Of a DNA stretch of 64,000 bases, positions 61,276-64,000 are shown piece by piece. Positions within the stretch are counted from its first letter, which is position 1. Each line of letters begins with the position of its first letter. Both the position numbers and the translations under genes were made by a program. This DNA is from Nostoc sp. UHCC 0702 (GTDB taxonomy: Bacteria > Cyanobacteriota > Cyanobacteriia > Cyanobacteriales > Nostocaceae): the NCBI GenBank assembly GCA_017164015.1, contig CP071065.1, positions 3,697,918 to 3,761,917 of the forward strand, written 5' to 3'. Under the pieces are notes generated by a model. It was not told the DNA's origin and did not search any database. It saw nothing but the letters and a program-made list of their open reading frames with translations.

Positions 61276-61368
61276 GCCACTGCGGTCTTGGGCAAAGCCC
61301 AAGTGGAGCAAGTGGCGTCATTGGGGAGCCACTGCGGTCTGTGGCTCTGCCCAAGTGGAGCAAGTGGC
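61276..61368. repeat. Two tandem 41-bp palindromic units between flv2 and the membrane protein gene
   Basis: Units 61276-61316 and 61328-61368 both read GCCACTGCGGTCT...GGAGCAAGTGGC, preceded by GGGGA and followed by GTCA. More repeat DNA (GGGCATAGGGCATTGGGCA and CCCCAGTC heptamers) fills 61375-61490. Within the operon, this could form strong mRNA hairpins. Confidence 0.88.
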
Positions 61369-61494
61369 GTCATGGGGCATGGGGCATAGGGCATTGGGCA
61401 CTTGTACTGAGCGAAGCCGAAGTATTGGGCAAAGTTATTTTTTCCCAGTCCCCAGTCCCTAATCACCAGTCCCCAGCCCCTAATCACCAGTCGC

Positions 61495-61986
61495 CTATTT
61501 GGATTGTTCTCGGGTTTTATAACGTTGAGATATTTGTTGTTCCGGGTCGATACCTTCAAAGGTGGGAGGTAGCCAAACTCGGAGAATTAGTAGTATTCCT
61601 AGAACTAATAAGAAGGCACAAGTCGCTAAAACTTGGCTCCAATTAGTTTCTAAAATACCTTTGACGATGACTTCTCTTAAAGCGGAAACAATGGAAACTT
61701 CCACAGCTACGCCAATAGATATTCGTTGTTCTTGTAGGTAAATAATTAACAGTCGGAATAACTCAACCAAGATGAGCAAAAAGAGAATATCAGCAGTAAC
61801 AACATGGAAATCTAAAGGAGGAAGCAGCGAGAGAAACATATCTCTCACCTGTAACACCATGAAGCTAAATAATCCTATACACAGGGAAATTATAATCACA
61901 TCTTGGATAAATTCCAAGCTTCTAACGATGCGTCCACGATTAATTTCATATAGAGAAATTGGGTTATCTTCAACAGGCTTATACAT
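61495..61986 (-). CDS. Sll0218-like membrane protein (PsiE-like) of the flv4-flv2 operon
   Basis: 163 residues from ATG 61986; the upstream open part is repeat-derived. Four hydrophobic segments (about 25-50, 62-85, 95-110 weaker, 120-140) and a polar tail, fitting the PsiE-like fold. In Synechocystis the gene in this place, sll0218, encodes a thylakoid-associated membrane protein that helps stabilise photosystem II dimers. Here it lies between flv4 (108 bp upstream) and flv2 on the same strand, as expected. Assigned by context and topology more than by motif. Confidence 0.75.
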   Translation of the reverse strand: MYKPVEDNPISLYEINRGRIVRSLEFIQDVIIISLCIGLFSFMVLQVRDMFLSLLPPLDFHVVTADILFLLILVELFRLLIIYLQEQRISIGVAVEVSIVSALREVIVKGILETNWSQVLATCAFLLVLGILLILRVWLPPTFEGIDPEQQISQRYKTREQSK

Positions 61987-62093
61987 GGCTTTTTGGGGGC
62001 TGGGGATTGGGAAGAAGCAGGGGAGGAGGGGGGCTGGGGGGCTGGGGAGAAGTTGCGGCAAGTTTTTCCCTATGCCCAATGCCCGAATCGTAT

Positions 62094-63824
62094 TTAGTAA
62101 TGATTGCCGATTTTGCGATGATGGACGGCGGTAAGTGCATTTATTTTGGCGATTCTTCCAGTTTGGACGGTGCTATAAATGACCCAATGGTCGCCGCAGT
62201 CCATTCGGGTGGTAATTTCACATTCTATATAAGCTAGAGCGTCTGCAAGAATAGGAGAGCCATTATTCGCAGGATATGTTTTCACTCCAGCAAAGCGATC
62301 GGCACCAGGAGCAAAACGTTTGAGAAAATGTTTCATTAATGCTTGATAGTTTCCTTCTTCTAAAACATTTAGAACGAAGCGATCGCCAATCTGCATTAAG
62401 GATTCAATTGCTCGGTCTTTGGACACAGCGATCGCTACTCCTAAAGGGTTCAAACTTGCTTGAGTCACCCAAGAAGCTAACATTGCACTCTGAATTTCTC
62501 CTTTTTTGGCGGTAATAATGTATAATCCAGTGCTAATACGTCCTAAGGATTTTTCTAGTTCTGTGTTGATGGATTTAATTTGTTTGATTGTGCGATCGCG
62601 GTTTAACCATTGACCCATATCTGTGCCGGCTTCATCGCAAAGTTGTACTGTTGCTGGAGTAGGATTTTCTTTGACTAAGATAGGGGGGAAAACTTCAGTT
62701 AAGCCCAATTCTTGAAACTTATTGCGTAAAGGGTAAATGGGTTCATCTTCTCCTCCTCCTGACTCTACTAAACCAATAGATTGTTTAGTGTGAATAGCAG
62801 CTAAGATGGTACTTAAAGCAGCATGAGCCGCTACTGAAGATTGCGGTGGCATTCCAATCACTAAACCAGAGGCTTGTGTGGCTAATTCTCTAATTTCTTG
62901 AGGCTCAGCACTATTAATATCGACTAATTCTACTGCCACACCTGTTTTTACACATCCATGTGCTATTGCACGTACTAAATATTCACTATAACCGTAATCT
63001 TCTGCGTAAAATAGTGCTACTAAAGTATCTGTTTTTGATTGTTCTAAGCTCCAGTTTTGATATAAGGAAATCCATTGAGGAATGTAGTTTTGCAGTAAAG
63101 GCCCATGTCCAGTTGCAACTGTTTTGATTTCTAAGTTTTCAATCCGCTTTAAAGCTGCCAAAACAGACCGAGCATTGGGACTCATGAGACATTCATAGTA
63201 ATATTTAAAATCTTCTTCTATTAATTCTAAATTTTCATCATAAGTATGATCGTCACAATAGTGCATTCCAAACACATCACAGGTGTAGAGCGTGCTAGTT
63301 TTGTGGTCATAAGTAAAGATGGTGTCAGGCCAGTGTAAGTTAGGTGCAGAAATAAATTCTAATTCGTGACCGTCACCTAAATCTAAGCGTTCTCCGCTTT
63401 TCACCAGCTTTGATTTAAATGACTGGTGAACCATATTCTCCAGAAACTGAATCGCTACCTTAGCACCAACAATGGTAATAGAAGGAGCTAATTGCAAGAT
63501 ATCTTTGACTAAAGCGCTATGGTCTGGTTCTGTATGACTAATAATTAAGTATTCTATTTTACTTGGGTCAATTAATCCTGATAGTATTTGAAGATATAAC
63601 TGCTCAAACTTGCGGTGAGAAGTATCAATTAAGGCGACTTTTTCCCCCTGAATCAGGAAAGAATTATAAGTAGTTCCATTTCGTAAACCAAATTCTATAT
63701 CAAAACGTTCTCTATCCCAGTCTAGACAACGAATAGCAGTTGTTTGAGCAGCAATTTCAAGCGTTTGGATAGTTAAACGTCCTGGATGAGAAATAACTTC
63801 ATGAGGTTTAGTGATTGCAACCAT
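62094..63824 (-). CDS. flv4: Flavodiiron protein Flv4
   Basis: 576 residues, complete from ATG 63824. Diiron domain (about 20-255) has the canonical HTEPDH at 97-102 plus H164 and D183, so unlike Flv2 it keeps full iron ligands. Flavodoxin domain (about 270-405; LFYAEDYGYSEYLVRAIAHG) and the C-terminal flavin reductase domain (about 430-575; GRISTGLYIITAKKGEIQSA). In cyanobacteria Flv4 pairs with Flv2 and gets electrons from the reducing side of photosystem II to reduce O2; the operon is induced by low CO2 and strong light. First gene of the operon. Upstream 63825-64000 should hold the promoter, but I cannot point to boxes. Flv3 would be the alternative, without a membrane-protein gene beside it. 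Confidence 0.86.
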   Translation of the reverse strand: MVAITKPHEVISHPGRLTIQTLEIAAQTTAIRCLDWDRERFDIEFGLRNGTTYNSFLIQGEKVALIDTSHRKFEQLYLQILSGLIDPSKIEYLIISHTEPDHSALVKDILQLAPSITIVGAKVAIQFLENMVHQSFKSKLVKSGERLDLGDGHELEFISAPNLHWPDTIFTYDHKTSTLYTCDVFGMHYCDDHTYDENLELIEEDFKYYYECLMSPNARSVLAALKRIENLEIKTVATGHGPLLQNYIPQWISLYQNWSLEQSKTDTLVALFYAEDYGYSEYLVRAIAHGCVKTGVAVELVDINSAEPQEIRELATQASGLVIGMPPQSSVAAHAALSTILAAIHTKQSIGLVESGGGEDEPIYPLRNKFQELGLTEVFPPILVKENPTPATVQLCDEAGTDMGQWLNRDRTIKQIKSINTELEKSLGRISTGLYIITAKKGEIQSAMLASWVTQASLNPLGVAIAVSKDRAIESLMQIGDRFVLNVLEEGNYQALMKHFLKRFAPGADRFAGVKTYPANNGSPILADALAYIECEITTRMDCGDHWVIYSTVQTGRIAKINALTAVHHRKIGNHY

Positions 63825-64000
63825 TAGTTTTTACCAAAATTGTGTCTAGAGTCAATTCGCTTATTACTATATTTGCTTGAAACACTCAAATGGTAAAATG
63901 CTAATTTTTAAAGGTCATCATTAGAAATAATTATTATTCATTGTGATCAAAGTCCCATTGAAATTACTCAATGTTTATCATTAGTTTTTTATCAATAATG

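Overview
The window comes from a filamentous, heterocyst-type cyanobacterium (Nostocales, close to Nostoc/Tolypothrix/Calothrix). The signs are abundant HIP1 octamers (GCGATCGC), cyanobacterial short tandem heptamers between genes, an XisH/XisI pair, a Cph1-type phytochrome with an Rcp1-like regulator, a probable cyanobacteriochrome, a flv4-sll0218-flv2 operon, and the cyanobacterial families DUF5331 and DUF1350. I recognise no rRNA or tRNA gene and no phage module.

Layout. 1-4.1 kb: 3' end of a PEP synthase gene, xisH-xisI, a GNAT acetyltransferase and a GT39 mannosyltransferase-like membrane protein. 4.8-8.0 kb: a light/two-component cluster in which the phytochrome kinase has lost its middle third while the response regulator and a receiver-kinase hybrid remain intact. 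8-15.1 kb: housekeeping and small genes (trmB, GNAT, TPR, PanE-like reductase, fasciclin protein, SugE/Gdx exporter) separated by repeats. 15.2-19.2 kb: a degraded segment with a 5'-truncated SDR, a glycosyltransferase broken by a mobile element, an MFS transporter cut short and joined to beta-propeller debris, and two inverted copies of one element. 19.3-22.4 kb: a two-gene M16 peptidase operon. 23.6-24.5 kb: a transporter remnant beside its TetR-type regulator. 24.7-29.8 kb: DUF305 lipoprotein, cysK, [2Fe-2S] protein, DUF5331, SDR. 29.8-31.5 kb: transposase scrap, a dead toxin-antitoxin pair, DUF4160/DUF2442 remnants and a HIP1 cluster. 31.7-37.7 kb: alpha/beta hydrolase, secreted protein, TPR plus sigma factor pair, IS4-type remnant. 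38.3-43.1 kb: FtsH, phosphoribosyltransferase and TAXI-type binding protein. 43.5-46.7 kb: a 1086-residue CBS-GAF(CBCR)-PAS-GGDEF-EAL protein. 46.9-54.2 kb: DUF1350, TMEM175 channel, glycosyltransferase, TetR plus an efflux adaptor without its pump, CAP-domain protein. 55-58.6 kb: a 1214-residue hybrid kinase. 58.6-59.1 kb: a PIN toxin gene split by a miniature element. 59.5-63.8 kb: flv2, an sll0218-like gene and flv4.

Two themes stand out. The first is light and redox signalling: a dead phytochrome, a predicted DXCF-type cyanobacteriochrome coupled to c-di-GMP enzymes, two hybrid kinases, and the photoprotective flavodiiron operon. The second is a very heavy load of miniature inverted-repeat elements. 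I see ten distinct terminal-repeat types plus a 41-bp palindrome family. They interrupt genes (PIN toxin, glycosyltransferase), supply start or stop codons (sigma factor, TPR protein), and sit in frame inside proteins (hybrid kinase linker, TPR protein, VapC). One family has four copies, three of them with 3-bp target duplications that all fit T-N-A. One of these can be excised on paper to restore the interrupted reading frame exactly.
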